Shown here one piece after another: positions 35,277-42,844 of a stretch of 64,000 bases of DNA (positions within the stretch are counted from its first letter, which is position 1; the number at the start of each line of letters is the position of its first letter). This DNA is from Myxococcales bacterium. GTDB taxonomy: Bacteria > Myxococcota_A > Polyangia > Haliangiales > Haliangiaceae. The position numbers and the translations under genes were made by a program. The DNA is taken from contig JADJJK010000005.1 in assembly GCA_016706545.1 (NCBI GenBank), positions 202,098 through 266,097 on the forward strand, written 5' to 3'. The notes beneath the pieces were generated by a model, which saw only the letters and a list, made by a program, of their open reading frames with translations, was not told where the DNA came from and searched no databases.

Positions 35277-35750
35277 TCAGGAGGCGGGGATCTGCAGCGA
35301 GATCTCTGGCTCCGCGATCTCGCACGTGTCCTTGGTGCAGACGCTGAGCTTGAAGATGCCCGACAGCCGCGTTCCTCCTGCGCCAGCGCTCTGGAAGCGC
35401 AGCTCCAGCGATCCGCGCTGGGGTCCCTGATGCTCGAGCTTGCCGCTGGCCTGGAGCTCCGTGCTGGCGTTCTCGTTGGGGAGAAACTTGAACGGATAGT
35501 CCTCGTTGATCTTGTAGGCGCCGAGCGCGAACAGCCGCAGCTCGACGGCGCAGCTCGCGCCTGCCGGGCACGGCGACGCGGTGGCCTCTACCCGGTAGAA
35601 GTCCGTGCTGGCCAGCACCTGCGCTGGGCGCTGTCCCTCGGCGGCAGGCGCCGCGGGCGTCGCGGACGGCGCTCGCGGGCTGTCGCAGCGGCAGGCCGCG
35701 GTCAGCGTCAGCGCCAGCGCCAGCAAGATCGAGCGGCGACTACGATCCAT
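35277..35750 (-). CDS. Lipoprotein, possibly DsbD-N-terminal-like
   Basis: About 157 aa: a lipoprotein signal (RSILLALALTLTAACRCDS) followed by a beta-sandwich domain with AYKINEDYPFKFLPN and a late pair of Cys (LSVCTKDTCEIAEPEI). The shape, a beta domain with a C-x5-C near the end, recalls the N-terminal domain of DsbD-type thiol carriers, and the neighbour is a redoxin. The start at 35750 overlaps the redoxin stop by 11 bp, so they are translationally linked. The DsbD likeness is a suggestion only. Confidence 0.65.
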   Translation of the reverse strand: MDRSRRSILLALALTLTAACRCDSPRAPSATPAAPAAEGQRPAQVLASTDFYRVEATASPCPAGASCAVELRLFALGAYKINEDYPFKFLPNENASTELQASGKLEHQGPQRGSLELRFQSAGAGGTRLSGIFKLSVCTKDTCEIAEPEISLQIPAS

Positions 35751-36498
35751 ACTTGACGCTACAACCATAGGCCTTGGTGGTCGGCACCGCGACTGGCTTG
35801 CCAGCCGCCAGGTTGGCGAGCGCCGCGTCGACATGGTTGGTGAGCTTGCCACCCTCGGGCGACTGGCCCTCGCCATCGGGGGAGTTGTCGATGGCGCCCG
35901 CGTACGCGAGCACGCCCTTCTTGTCGATGACGAACATGTGCGGCGTGTTGGTGGCGCCGTACGCCTTGCCGACCGAGCCGCTCTCATCGCGCAGGATGGG
36001 ATGGGTCAACGCCCAGGTCTTGGCAGCCTCCACGTTCATCGCCAGCTCCGCGCCCTGCTTGCCGGGCCCGCCGCTGTTGATGGCGAGCCAGACCACGCCA
36101 TCCTTGGTGTGGCGCTTGGCGGTGTCGATGAGCGAGCCCACGGTGTGCGAGCGCTTGACGAAGGGGCATCCCGGGTTGAACCACTCGAGCACGACGACCT
36201 TGCCCTTGAAGGAGGAGAGCTTGACCTCCTTGCCTGTCAGATCTGCGAGCGTGAAGTCAGGCGCGGGCTTGCCGACGACCGCGGCGGCAGGCTCTTTGGT
36301 GTTGCTCGCCGGCGTGGCCGGCGTGACTGGCGCGGCGGCTGCTGGCGTGGCGGCCGGCGCGGCCGGCGTGGCGGGGCGCTTCTTGCCGGTGGCGGACTTG
36401 GCGGGCATTGAGGCCGGCTCGGCGAGCGCGGGGACGGCCCAGAGCAACGCGAGCGCCAGCGGCAGCCGGCAAGCAGAGAGACGCGAGAGGTGGTTCAT
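35740..36498 (-). CDS. Secreted redoxin (AhpC/TSA-like) with a single active-site Cys
   Basis: About 252 aa: signal peptide (LPLALALLWAVPALA), an Ala/Pro/Thr linker, then a thioredoxin-fold redoxin domain beginning GKPAPDFTLADLTGKEVKLS. The active site reads WFNPGCPFVKRSH. There is one Cys, not the CxxC of thioredoxins, which places it with peroxiredoxin-like or one-Cys redoxins. THPILRDESGSVGKAYGA and TPHMFVIDKKG complete the fold. A second Cys near the C-terminus (AYGCSVKYGS) could be a resolving Cys. It is coupled with the overlapping lipoprotein gene; a periplasmic redox role is likely. Confidence 0.85.
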   Translation of the reverse strand: MNHLSRLSACRLPLALALLWAVPALAEPASMPAKSATGKKRPATPAAPAATPAAAAPVTPATPASNTKEPAAAVVGKPAPDFTLADLTGKEVKLSSFKGKVVVLEWFNPGCPFVKRSHTVGSLIDTAKRHTKDGVVWLAINSGGPGKQGAELAMNVEAAKTWALTHPILRDESGSVGKAYGATNTPHMFVIDKKGVLAYAGAIDNSPDGEGQSPEGGKLTNHVDAALANLAAGKPVAVPTTKAYGCSVKYGS

Positions 36499-37086
36499 GG
36501 CCGGTAGTCAAGCACAGGACAGGCGCGCTGGCATTCGCGTGCGGACATCTGAAGGATGGCGGTCTTCCGAACAGGCGGGACAGGCCGGACACGCCGGACA
36601 GGCGGGACAGGCCGGAATTCGGACACGCGGCCGGAATTCGGACACGCGGCCGGAATTCGGACATGCGGCCGGAATTCGGACACGCGGCCGGAATTCGGAC
36701 ACGCGCGAAGACTCCACTCGAAGCTTGGAGTAAGCGGCTGAAACTTCATGCGCGAGCGCTGGCTGAACATCACGAAGAGCGCGTCGGGCTGCGTGCTCTT
36801 GTCCGAGATTCGGACATGAACAAGAGATCCCTGCGTCGAATCTCGTTGTCTTTTGCCCAGAGAAATTGACGGCTCCCCTCCATATCCATTACTGAACGAA
36901 TGAACTCATGCACCGGCGGCCTTCTTGCCGCTCATGCGTGACAGCAGGGACGGCCTCGGGCAGCGCGCGTCGCGCAGTCAGGCCGCGGAAGCACTCCTTC
37001 CACGCAAGGCTGTCTCTGCCCCGACGTGCCCGTCGCGGGCTGATGCGAAACCGAGGTGCACAAGCGAAAGGAGCGGGAGCGCTAGC
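36499..37086. other. Intergenic stretch with minisatellite; no gene
   Basis: Upstream region of the minus-strand redoxin and of the plus-strand gene at 37087. It contains a GGACAGGC-rich irregular repeat (about 36575-36612) and then the 19-bp array listed separately. Frames crossing it translate to obvious repeats (NSDTRPEFGHA) in several phases, so none is believable as a gene. Confidence 0.7.
36611..36705. repeat. Five-copy 19-bp tandem repeat (minisatellite)
   Basis: The unit is GAATTCGGACACGCGGCCG, with GAATTC at 36615, 36634, 36653, 36672 and 36691. One copy has a C-to-T change (GGACATGCGG). There are no unique spacers, so this is not a CRISPR array. It lies about 120 bp upstream of the redoxin start, where copy-number change could alter expression. 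Confidence 0.95.
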
Positions 37087-37584
37087 ATGACCACTCACAA
37101 GGGGCCGCCTGTAGATGCGACTGCATTGATCCCTGACCACTTGCTCCAAGGAGAGTCGGAGTACGAGACCCGGATGCTTCGCGCCTATGCGCAGGAGGCG
37201 CGCGGGTATCTGGAGAGCTTCCCGTGGTGTACGGGCATCCGCCAGCTCCTCTACGGGGTCGGCGTGGGAGGCGTCATCGCGGTGTTTTTGGGCGAGCTCT
37301 CCATCAAGGCGCTCGATCGAGAGTGGCTCTGGATCGTGGCTGGTGACCTGCCCACCGCGTACTTCGCAGCGGAGCTGGCGGACACGCCGTGCCTGGCGTT
37401 GCGACACTACTGTGCCGGGGTGGAGGCGTGGGCCGCCGCCGTTCGCACCAAAGCGCTGGATGCGCAGGCCATGGCGCTGCGCGCGGAGGCCTCTCTCGAG
37501 ATCGCCGTGGAGCTGTCCGCCAAGGTGCTGACGGTGCGGAGGATCGTGCTGCCAGTGCTCTGCCCGTGTGTCTCAAGTGATTGA
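37087..37584 (+). CDS. Hypothetical protein with one hydrophobic segment
   Basis: About 165 aa, family not recognised. An acidic N-terminal helix (GESEYETRMLRAYAQEARGY) is followed by a Gly-rich hydrophobic stretch (LLYGVGVGGVIAVFLGEL, residues 58-75) and a Cys/Ala-rich helical half ending LPVLCPCVSSD. GGGAG eight bases before ATG 37087 supports this start; the longer frame begins at 36925 without support. It may be membrane-associated. Its neighbours give no functional hint. Confidence 0.6.
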   Translation: MTTHKGPPVDATALIPDHLLQGESEYETRMLRAYAQEARGYLESFPWCTGIRQLLYGVGVGGVIAVFLGELSIKALDREWLWIVAGDLPTAYFAAELADTPCLALRHYCAGVEAWAAAVRTKALDAQAMALRAEASLEIAVELSAKVLTVRRIVLPVLCPCVSSD

Positions 37585-37747
37585 GAATATTGCATTCAAG
37601 GAACGGCTCAGGGCGCTTGCGGCCCGCAGGGGGGCGCCCATTTACGCAGGTGTAGGCGCGACGGGCCGTGATAGGGTGTACAGGTCTTTAGGCCAGGGCA
37701 GCTTTGACGCCGCTCACACGTAAAATGGCCCGGGAGGATCGTCCACT

Positions 37748-38749
37748 ATGCGTGAAGTTGCGTCCAGACCTGGAGCTGCACACAGCAGCGAAGACCCTGC
37801 CCCGGCGAGCCGCGCAGCGACGCGAGACTTGGGACCAGAGCCGAGCGAAGGCGGCGCGAGCACATCGTCTAGCTCCGGAAGCTCCGGTGGTGGCGCTCGG
37901 GCTGGGGCGTGGACTGCCGACGCTGGGCTCATGGACGCGATGGGGCTTGGCGCCTCGACCGGCGGCACCGCAGCCGCGGGCGCCGAGTACGGTGCGACGG
38001 ACATGCGGGCGCACGTTGGCCCGCACGCCGAGGGCGCTCACCCCGGCATCAAGCGCGGCGGCGGCGGCACCAAGCGGCGCATCGGCAACATCGCCAGCGG
38101 CACGTTTGTCCGGACCTCGGACCCGCAGCAGCAAGGCGCCGCGGGTGGTGCCCAGGCGGGACAGCCCACCGCGGCCACCGGTCATGACAGCGACCGCGCC
38201 TTCGTTGGCACGCGCAGCTCGAACCTGGCCGATCGCACCACCAGCGACGGCACCACCAGCGTGCGCATGGAGGACGAGACCGACGCGCAGGCGCTGGTGA
38301 TCGCCGCGGCGGTCACCCGAGCCCGGGAGATCCTGGACAACGCGCTGAGCCAGGTTGGCAGCCCGACCGCACCCAAGGTGTCGGCGGCGCTGCAGGCCAA
38401 CTTCCAGTCCACCGAGGCCAAGACCGCCACCGAGGTGTCATCCAAGCTGCAAAAGATCCGGGATGCCTTCAACGGCACGATCCCCGTCGAGGTGGAGGCC
38501 GAGGCCGACGGCACCACGCGCGCCTACGTGTACATGATCTGGAGCGATATCCATCTGCTGCCGCCTTGGTTCGCCGACCCCAGCGCCGACGGACGCGCTC
38601 GGACCATCATCCATGAGTGCAGCCACAAGTACACCGGCACCGATGACAAGGCCTACCACTGGGACACCGCCAAGTACGGCGGGCTCTCCACCAAGGACGC
38701 GCTCAACAACGCGGACTCGTTTGCGTGGTTCTGTATCGATGTCTTGTAA
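37748..38749 (+). CDS. Asp-zincin (M35-like) metallopeptidase domain protein, possible effector
   Basis: A 333-aa protein. The first 170 residues or so are low-complexity Gly/Ser/Ala/Thr with no signal peptide. The C-terminal half is an Asp-zincin domain of the lysine-specific metallo-endopeptidase (M35) type: IIHECSHKYTGTDDKAYHW has HExxH (His289, His293) plus the third-ligand Asp in GTDD, and NNADSFAWF is the family-typical following motif. M35-like domains are frequent in secreted bacterial effectors and next to DUF4157-type systems. ATG 37748 is the only sensible start. A role as an injected or released protease is inference. The short lipoprotein gene downstream begins 8 bp later and might be a periplasmic partner or inhibitor. 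Confidence 0.8.
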   Translation: MREVASRPGAAHSSEDPAPASRAATRDLGPEPSEGGASTSSSSGSSGGGARAGAWTADAGLMDAMGLGASTGGTAAAGAEYGATDMRAHVGPHAEGAHPGIKRGGGGTKRRIGNIASGTFVRTSDPQQQGAAGGAQAGQPTAATGHDSDRAFVGTRSSNLADRTTSDGTTSVRMEDETDAQALVIAAAVTRAREILDNALSQVGSPTAPKVSAALQANFQSTEAKTATEVSSKLQKIRDAFNGTIPVEVEAEADGTTRAYVYMIWSDIHLLPPWFADPSADGRARTIIHECSHKYTGTDDKAYHWDTAKYGGLSTKDALNNADSFAWFCIDVL

Positions 38750-38756
38750 CGGCGCT

Positions 38757-39308
38757 ATGCGACCTCTCACGTCTCGCCTGCGGGCAGACAGGTGGATCCT
38801 CATGGGACTCGTCTCGACAGTGCTGGCCGCGGTCGGGTGTGCGCCGTCTTCCTCCAAGCGGCCCACGCTGGCTGACTATGAGGTGGTGCTTCACGCAGGC
38901 AAGGTGCTGCAGCTCGATCCGGCCATCGCGCAAAATGGCCGCTATGCGCTGGTGGCTGGCGGCAAGCTCGTGCTGGAGCTGCGCGTGGTCAGCGGCGGGA
39001 GCCGCATCGCGTACGACAAGGGCGCTCAGTGGTCGGTGGTGATCGAGCTGACGCCGGGCGCCGACGCCAGCCAGCCGCTCGACGTCGCGGTCGACGAGCT
39101 GCCGGCGGTGGCGCGAGTCGCGGGGGAGGACGTGGTGTATCTGGCCACCAAGGGCAAGGGGCGCCTCAAGCTGGCGCGCACCGCCGCCGCTGATGGCCGG
39201 CCCATCGAGGGCGAGATCGACGCCGTGTTCGAGCCCGCGGAGCGCGATCTCATCAAGCTTGGCGCGTTCAAGCTGTCGGGCGCGTTTCGCGCCACGCTGC
39301 AGCCATGA
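38757..39308 (+). CDS. Lipoprotein following the Asp-zincin gene
   Basis: About 183 aa with a lipoprotein signal (WILMGLVSTVLAAVGCAPSSS) and a mature beta-rich domain (LVAGGKLVLELRVV, WSVVIELTPG) ending GAFKLSGAFRATLQP. No family is recognised. ATG 38757 is taken, 8 bp after the protease stop; an ATG at 38739 overlapping the protease gene is possible. The ending resembles that of the protein at 40124 (AGKLSGVIRVPRR), hinting at related beta domains. Possible inhibitor or immunity partner of the protease by position only. Confidence 0.65.
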   Translation: MRPLTSRLRADRWILMGLVSTVLAAVGCAPSSSKRPTLADYEVVLHAGKVLQLDPAIAQNGRYALVAGGKLVLELRVVSGGSRIAYDKGAQWSVVIELTPGADASQPLDVAVDELPAVARVAGEDVVYLATKGKGRLKLARTAAADGRPIEGEIDAVFEPAERDLIKLGAFKLSGAFRATLQP

Positions 39309-39471
39309 GCGGCCACCAGCCACCGCGCGCTGCTGCGCGCCACTGCGAGCGGCAACCCGCTGCGCGATCCAGGGCTGCCCGTGAACGCATGATCACCTCA
39401 CGGGCCCGGCGGTCGCCTGCGCCCGGTCCTTTTGTCCGAGCCGTCTCCGAGCTATATCGGGTGAGCCTGCG

Positions 39472-40131
39472 ATGACCACCGATCCAAGTGAGCTGCTCTC
39501 GTTTCATCGCGCGCTGGCGCGCGGGCAGCGCAGCTTCGTCGGGCTGACCCTGCCGTGGAACGCAGATCTCCATGGCATCTCGCTCGCCGGCTGCGACCTC
39601 ACTGGCGCCTGCCTGCGCGGCGCGCGGCTCGACGCGGCGCAGCTCGATGGCTGCAAGTTGACCGAGGCCGATCTGCGCAGCGCCTCGCTGCGCCGTGCCG
39701 TGCTGGTGCGCGCGGACCTGCGCGGGGCAGATCTGCGCGGGGCAGATCTGCGCGACGCGGATCTGACCAAGGCGGATCTGTGCGAGGCAGATCTCGTGGC
39801 GGCGGACCTGCGCGGCGCCACGCTGGAGGGTGCGGCCATCTCGTTTGGCTGCAGAGGATACGCTGGGGTCAAGCTCAGCGGCCTGACGGTGCGCCACCTG
39901 TACTCGTTGCTGCTCATGACCCGACCTGATGACCCGAAGGTCGTGCTCGCGCTGGAGTCCTTGCGGGCTGCGCTGGCGCTGCCAGAGTCCGAGCAGCGCG
40001 TGCTGGTGCAAGAGGCCGCCTTGATCGAGGCGGAGCGCTTGGCGCTGCATGCGGAGGACGTCGCCGAGGGCGCCAGCGCGGCGGGCGCCGAGGCAGCCGG
40101 CTCGGCGCAAGTCGGGGGCCGTCATGGCTAA
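39472..40131 (+). CDS. Pentapeptide-repeat protein
   Basis: A 219-aa protein whose middle (about residues 28-125) is a run of A(D/N)Lxx pentapeptides: ISLAGCDLTGACLRGARLDA, then ADLRGADLRGADLRDADLTK. These stack into a right-handed quadrilateral beta helix. The last 85 residues are a helical extension. Some members mimic DNA (Qnr/MfpA) but most have no known role. ATG 39472 has no strong ribosome binding site. The next gene overlaps its end by 8 bp. Confidence 0.9.
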   Translation: MTTDPSELLSFHRALARGQRSFVGLTLPWNADLHGISLAGCDLTGACLRGARLDAAQLDGCKLTEADLRSASLRRAVLVRADLRGADLRGADLRDADLTKADLCEADLVAADLRGATLEGAAISFGCRGYAGVKLSGLTVRHLYSLLLMTRPDDPKVVLALESLRAALALPESEQRVLVQEAALIEAERLALHAEDVAEGASAAGAEAAGSAQVGGRHG

Positions 40132-40570
40132 CGCCTGGCGCGACAAGCTCGGGGCGTTCGAGGTGGAGCTGCGTCCCGCGACGAAGATGCGCTGGCCCAG
40201 GCCCGCGCTGCGCCCCGACGATCGCATCGACTTCGAGGCTGGCGAGGGCGACCTGCTCTTGTGCAGCCATGCGCCGTCTCGTCACTTCAGCGGGCGCGAG
40301 CCCATCCACCAGAGCCTCATGATGGAGCTGGCCTCGCCGCTGTCACAGTCCGCCGCTGGCACGCTGGCGCTGGGCCGCGTGGTGGTCCGCGCCGGCGCAG
40401 AGCGTCTGGCGTATCAGACCACGTCGGTGGCCGGGACGGTGATCCTCCTCGAGTCGCGGCCCGATAGCTACGAGCTCGATATCGATCTGCTGCTGGTGGC
40501 GCCCGAGCTCGATCTGGGCCTGGCCGGCGCCGGCAAGCTGTCCGGCGTGATCAGGGTTCCGCGGCGCTGA
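40124..40570 (+). CDS. Hypothetical protein overlapping the pentapeptide-repeat gene
   Basis: About 148 aa, no recognised family. A basic N-terminus (ELRPATKMRWPRPALRPDD) precedes a beta-rich body (GTLALGRVVVRAGAERL, TVILLESRPDSYELDIDLLL) ending GAGKLSGVIRVPRR. The ATG at 40124 overlaps the pentapeptide stop at 40131, so the two are translationally coupled and probably act together. No signal peptide or membrane segment. Confidence 0.65.
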   Translation: MANAWRDKLGAFEVELRPATKMRWPRPALRPDDRIDFEAGEGDLLLCSHAPSRHFSGREPIHQSLMMELASPLSQSAAGTLALGRVVVRAGAERLAYQTTSVAGTVILLESRPDSYELDIDLLLVAPELDLGLAGAGKLSGVIRVPRR

Positions 40571-40597
40571 GCTGGCTGCGGCGAACCCCAGGCTTGT

Positions 40598-42844
40598 CTA
40601 GCGATTCCCTGCCCGGGCCTCGGGGCTGCGGACCTCGGCGATGAGCCGGCGCACGCAGAAGGCGAGCGGCGACAGATCCCGCACGTGGACATTGAGCCGG
40701 CAGCCGAGCAGGGACGCGGCCTGGGTCATCGCCGCCAGCGCGGTCGCGGGCTCGCGGGTGCAGAGGCTCGCGCTGGCGCCGCTGCGCCAGTTGTTGCCCT
40801 CGGTCACCGTCACGGCCACGCCCAGCGAGGAGGTGAGGGCGTGCTCCAGCGCGGCTCGATCGACCCGAGGGGACACGGCCTTCTTGCCCTTGGAAGGGAC
40901 CTGCAGGAACCACCATGAGCCAGAGACCTCGACCTCGTCGCCCTCGAGCGCGCGCACGTAGCCGCCATGGCGCAGGCCAAGCACGGCCAGCCGCTTGCGC
41001 CGCTTCTGGCCTTCGATCAGCACGCCGTGGCCGGCGCGGTGAACGCCTGGTTGATCGACGGCGCTGGCGAAGCGCTGCGCCGCCGCGTCCGCGTCTTGCC
41101 CAAAGAACGACACCCACAGCCGGGGCTGCGAGGAGAGCTCGACGCCCAGCCGTTGCATCACCGCGGTCAGCGCTGCTCCGCTGGTGTCCTCCAGCAGCGG
41201 CTCGCAGGCCAGCGGGCGCTCTCCAGCGAGCTGCTCCAGCGCTTCGGCGCGCTGCTTGAGGGCCGCGCCCATCGGGGTCCTTTGCGAGCTCGACGAGTCG
41301 CGCGTCAGCTCGAGGAGCGACACCACCAGGTCCCCGTGTACCTCTGCATGCGCCGGGGGCGCTCCTCCTTGCGCCCGGTCAAGCGCGTCGCGCACCAGGC
41401 GGGCGTCTGCGGAGTCGCGGCCGCGGATCACCGCCAGCAAGGCGGGCCAGTCGTGCAGGTGCAGGCCGCCCGCGACCACGTACCCGCCGCGCTTCCAGGT
41501 CAGCGCGCGCAGCTCGGGGAACGCATCGTCGGCCGAGTACGAGGTGGCCACCACCGAGCGGCCAATCGCCAGCAAGTGGTGCGGGGTCTGGCTCCACTCC
41601 AGATCGCGGTGCGCCGAGACCTCGGGCGGCGGCACCACCCCTTCGCGCTCGAACAGCTCGCGCCAGGCTGCGGAGTACGGCTCGTCGGCCACCAGCCCCG
41701 GGAGCAGCTCCGCCACGTAGCGCCGCGCGGCCTCGTTGGTCTCGAACTTGCCCACCAGCACGCACTCGCCGCTGTTGTTGCCGGAGTACTGATGCCACAG
41801 GGCCAGCGCCGGCCAGCGGGCCGCCGCGCGGCTTGGCGTCGGAGCGGCGTCCGGTGGCCGGTCTCGTCTGGCGCAGCCGCTGCGCGCCGCCGCCTGCCGC
41901 AAGGTCGTGCGCTCCACGCGCCACAGCCGCAGCACGTCCTCGGCGGTGGTCACCGGCGGCGCTTCGCGCGGTGGCACGCTGGTGTCCTGAAACGAGCAGC
42001 TCTGCACGCGCCGATCTGGCGTCAGCGTGATGAAGTCGAACCCGGCGCCGCAGTCATCGCCGCCGGCCCGCGGCCACGCCCCGGGCTCCACCTGAGGGCG
42101 CGCGTCAAGTTCGCGGGGCAGGCACGGCACCGCCAGCCGGTCGCCAAAGCACACCGAGATCCGGCACGGCAGCGGCGCGTCGTCCAGCGTGGCAGCGAGC
42201 TCAGCCAGCGCGGGCGCGTCGAGCGCTTGCCCAGGGACGCCCAGGTAGGGCAACAACGCCACGTCGTGGCAGCCGCGCGCGGCGAGCTGCGCCAGCAGCG
42301 CCGGCAGCCTGGGCAGGCGCGCGCGGTCGACCAGCAGGTTGGCGCTCCAGCGCTGTCCATCGGCGTTCATCGTGTCCGCCGCGGCCTGCCAGGTCGGCTC
42401 GTCGTAGAGCGACAGCCGGACCTCGGTCAGGAGGCCGCGCAGGCGGGGCCAGGTGGCCGCGTTGATGCGGGTCCCATTGCTGGTGGCGTGCAGCGCCAGC
42501 GGCGTGGTGCGGCGCAGCTCCGTCAAGAGCTCGGGGAAGCCGGGGAACAGCAGCGGCTCGCCGCCGCCGAACGCGACCTCCAGCGTCCCCGCCTGGGCCA
42601 GGCCCCGCAAGACCGAGGCGGCGAGGTCCACGGTCCACTCGCTGGGCCGGGTCGTGTCTCGGGAGCAGAAGCTGCAGCGCAGGTTGCAGGCGTTGGTGAT
42701 CCCGAACATCACCACGCGCGGCGCGGTGCGCTCTAACCGGGCAAAGCGCGGAGCCTGGGCGCGCAGGTGCAGGCCCGTGGATGGCTGAAACCAGAGCGCC
42801 GCGCCGTCGAGCGGGAAGAACCGCAAGCGCGCGAGATCCGTCAT
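40598..42844 (-). CDS. Radical SAM protein with SPASM-like segment and large unknown C-terminal region
   Basis: About 748 aa. The radical SAM core (about residues 43-240) binds a 4Fe-4S cluster through CNLRCSFC (Cys53, Cys57, Cys60) and has the GGGEPLLFPG motif for S-adenosylmethionine. A Cys-containing stretch (DDCGAGFDFITLTPDRRVQSCSFQD, key Cys in DDCGAG and VQSCSFQD, then SGCARRD) resembles the start of a SPASM auxiliary-cluster domain. The remaining 400 residues match nothing I know. They include HQYSGNNSGECVLVGKFETN and a late SGSWWFLQVPSKGKK, suggesting two or more domains. ATG 42844 overlaps the kinase stop as ATGA, so it is translated with the kinase. No precursor peptide gene was found beside it. 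The substrate is unknown: peptide or protein modification is the first guess. Confidence 0.85.
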   Translation of the reverse strand: MTDLARLRFFPLDGAALWFQPSTGLHLRAQAPRFARLERTAPRVVMFGITNACNLRCSFCSRDTTRPSEWTVDLAASVLRGLAQAGTLEVAFGGGEPLLFPGFPELLTELRRTTPLALHATSNGTRINAATWPRLRGLLTEVRLSLYDEPTWQAAADTMNADGQRWSANLLVDRARLPRLPALLAQLAARGCHDVALLPYLGVPGQALDAPALAELAATLDDAPLPCRISVCFGDRLAVPCLPRELDARPQVEPGAWPRAGGDDCGAGFDFITLTPDRRVQSCSFQDTSVPPREAPPVTTAEDVLRLWRVERTTLRQAAARSGCARRDRPPDAAPTPSRAAARWPALALWHQYSGNNSGECVLVGKFETNEAARRYVAELLPGLVADEPYSAAWRELFEREGVVPPPEVSAHRDLEWSQTPHHLLAIGRSVVATSYSADDAFPELRALTWKRGGYVVAGGLHLHDWPALLAVIRGRDSADARLVRDALDRAQGGAPPAHAEVHGDLVVSLLELTRDSSSSQRTPMGAALKQRAEALEQLAGERPLACEPLLEDTSGAALTAVMQRLGVELSSQPRLWVSFFGQDADAAAQRFASAVDQPGVHRAGHGVLIEGQKRRKRLAVLGLRHGGYVRALEGDEVEVSGSWWFLQVPSKGKKAVSPRVDRAALEHALTSSLGVAVTVTEGNNWRSGASASLCTREPATALAAMTQAASLLGCRLNVHVRDLSPLAFCVRRLIAEVRSPEARAGNR

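Noticed and set aside
36601..36710. Possible CRISPR array
   Set aside because: The 19-bp units are directly abutted, without unique spacers, and no cas genes are nearby.
40967..42736. Plus-strand open frame of 589 codons opposite the radical SAM gene
   Set aside because: Antisense to CNLRCSFC and the rest of a well-defined enzyme; composition Arg/Ala/Gln/His only.
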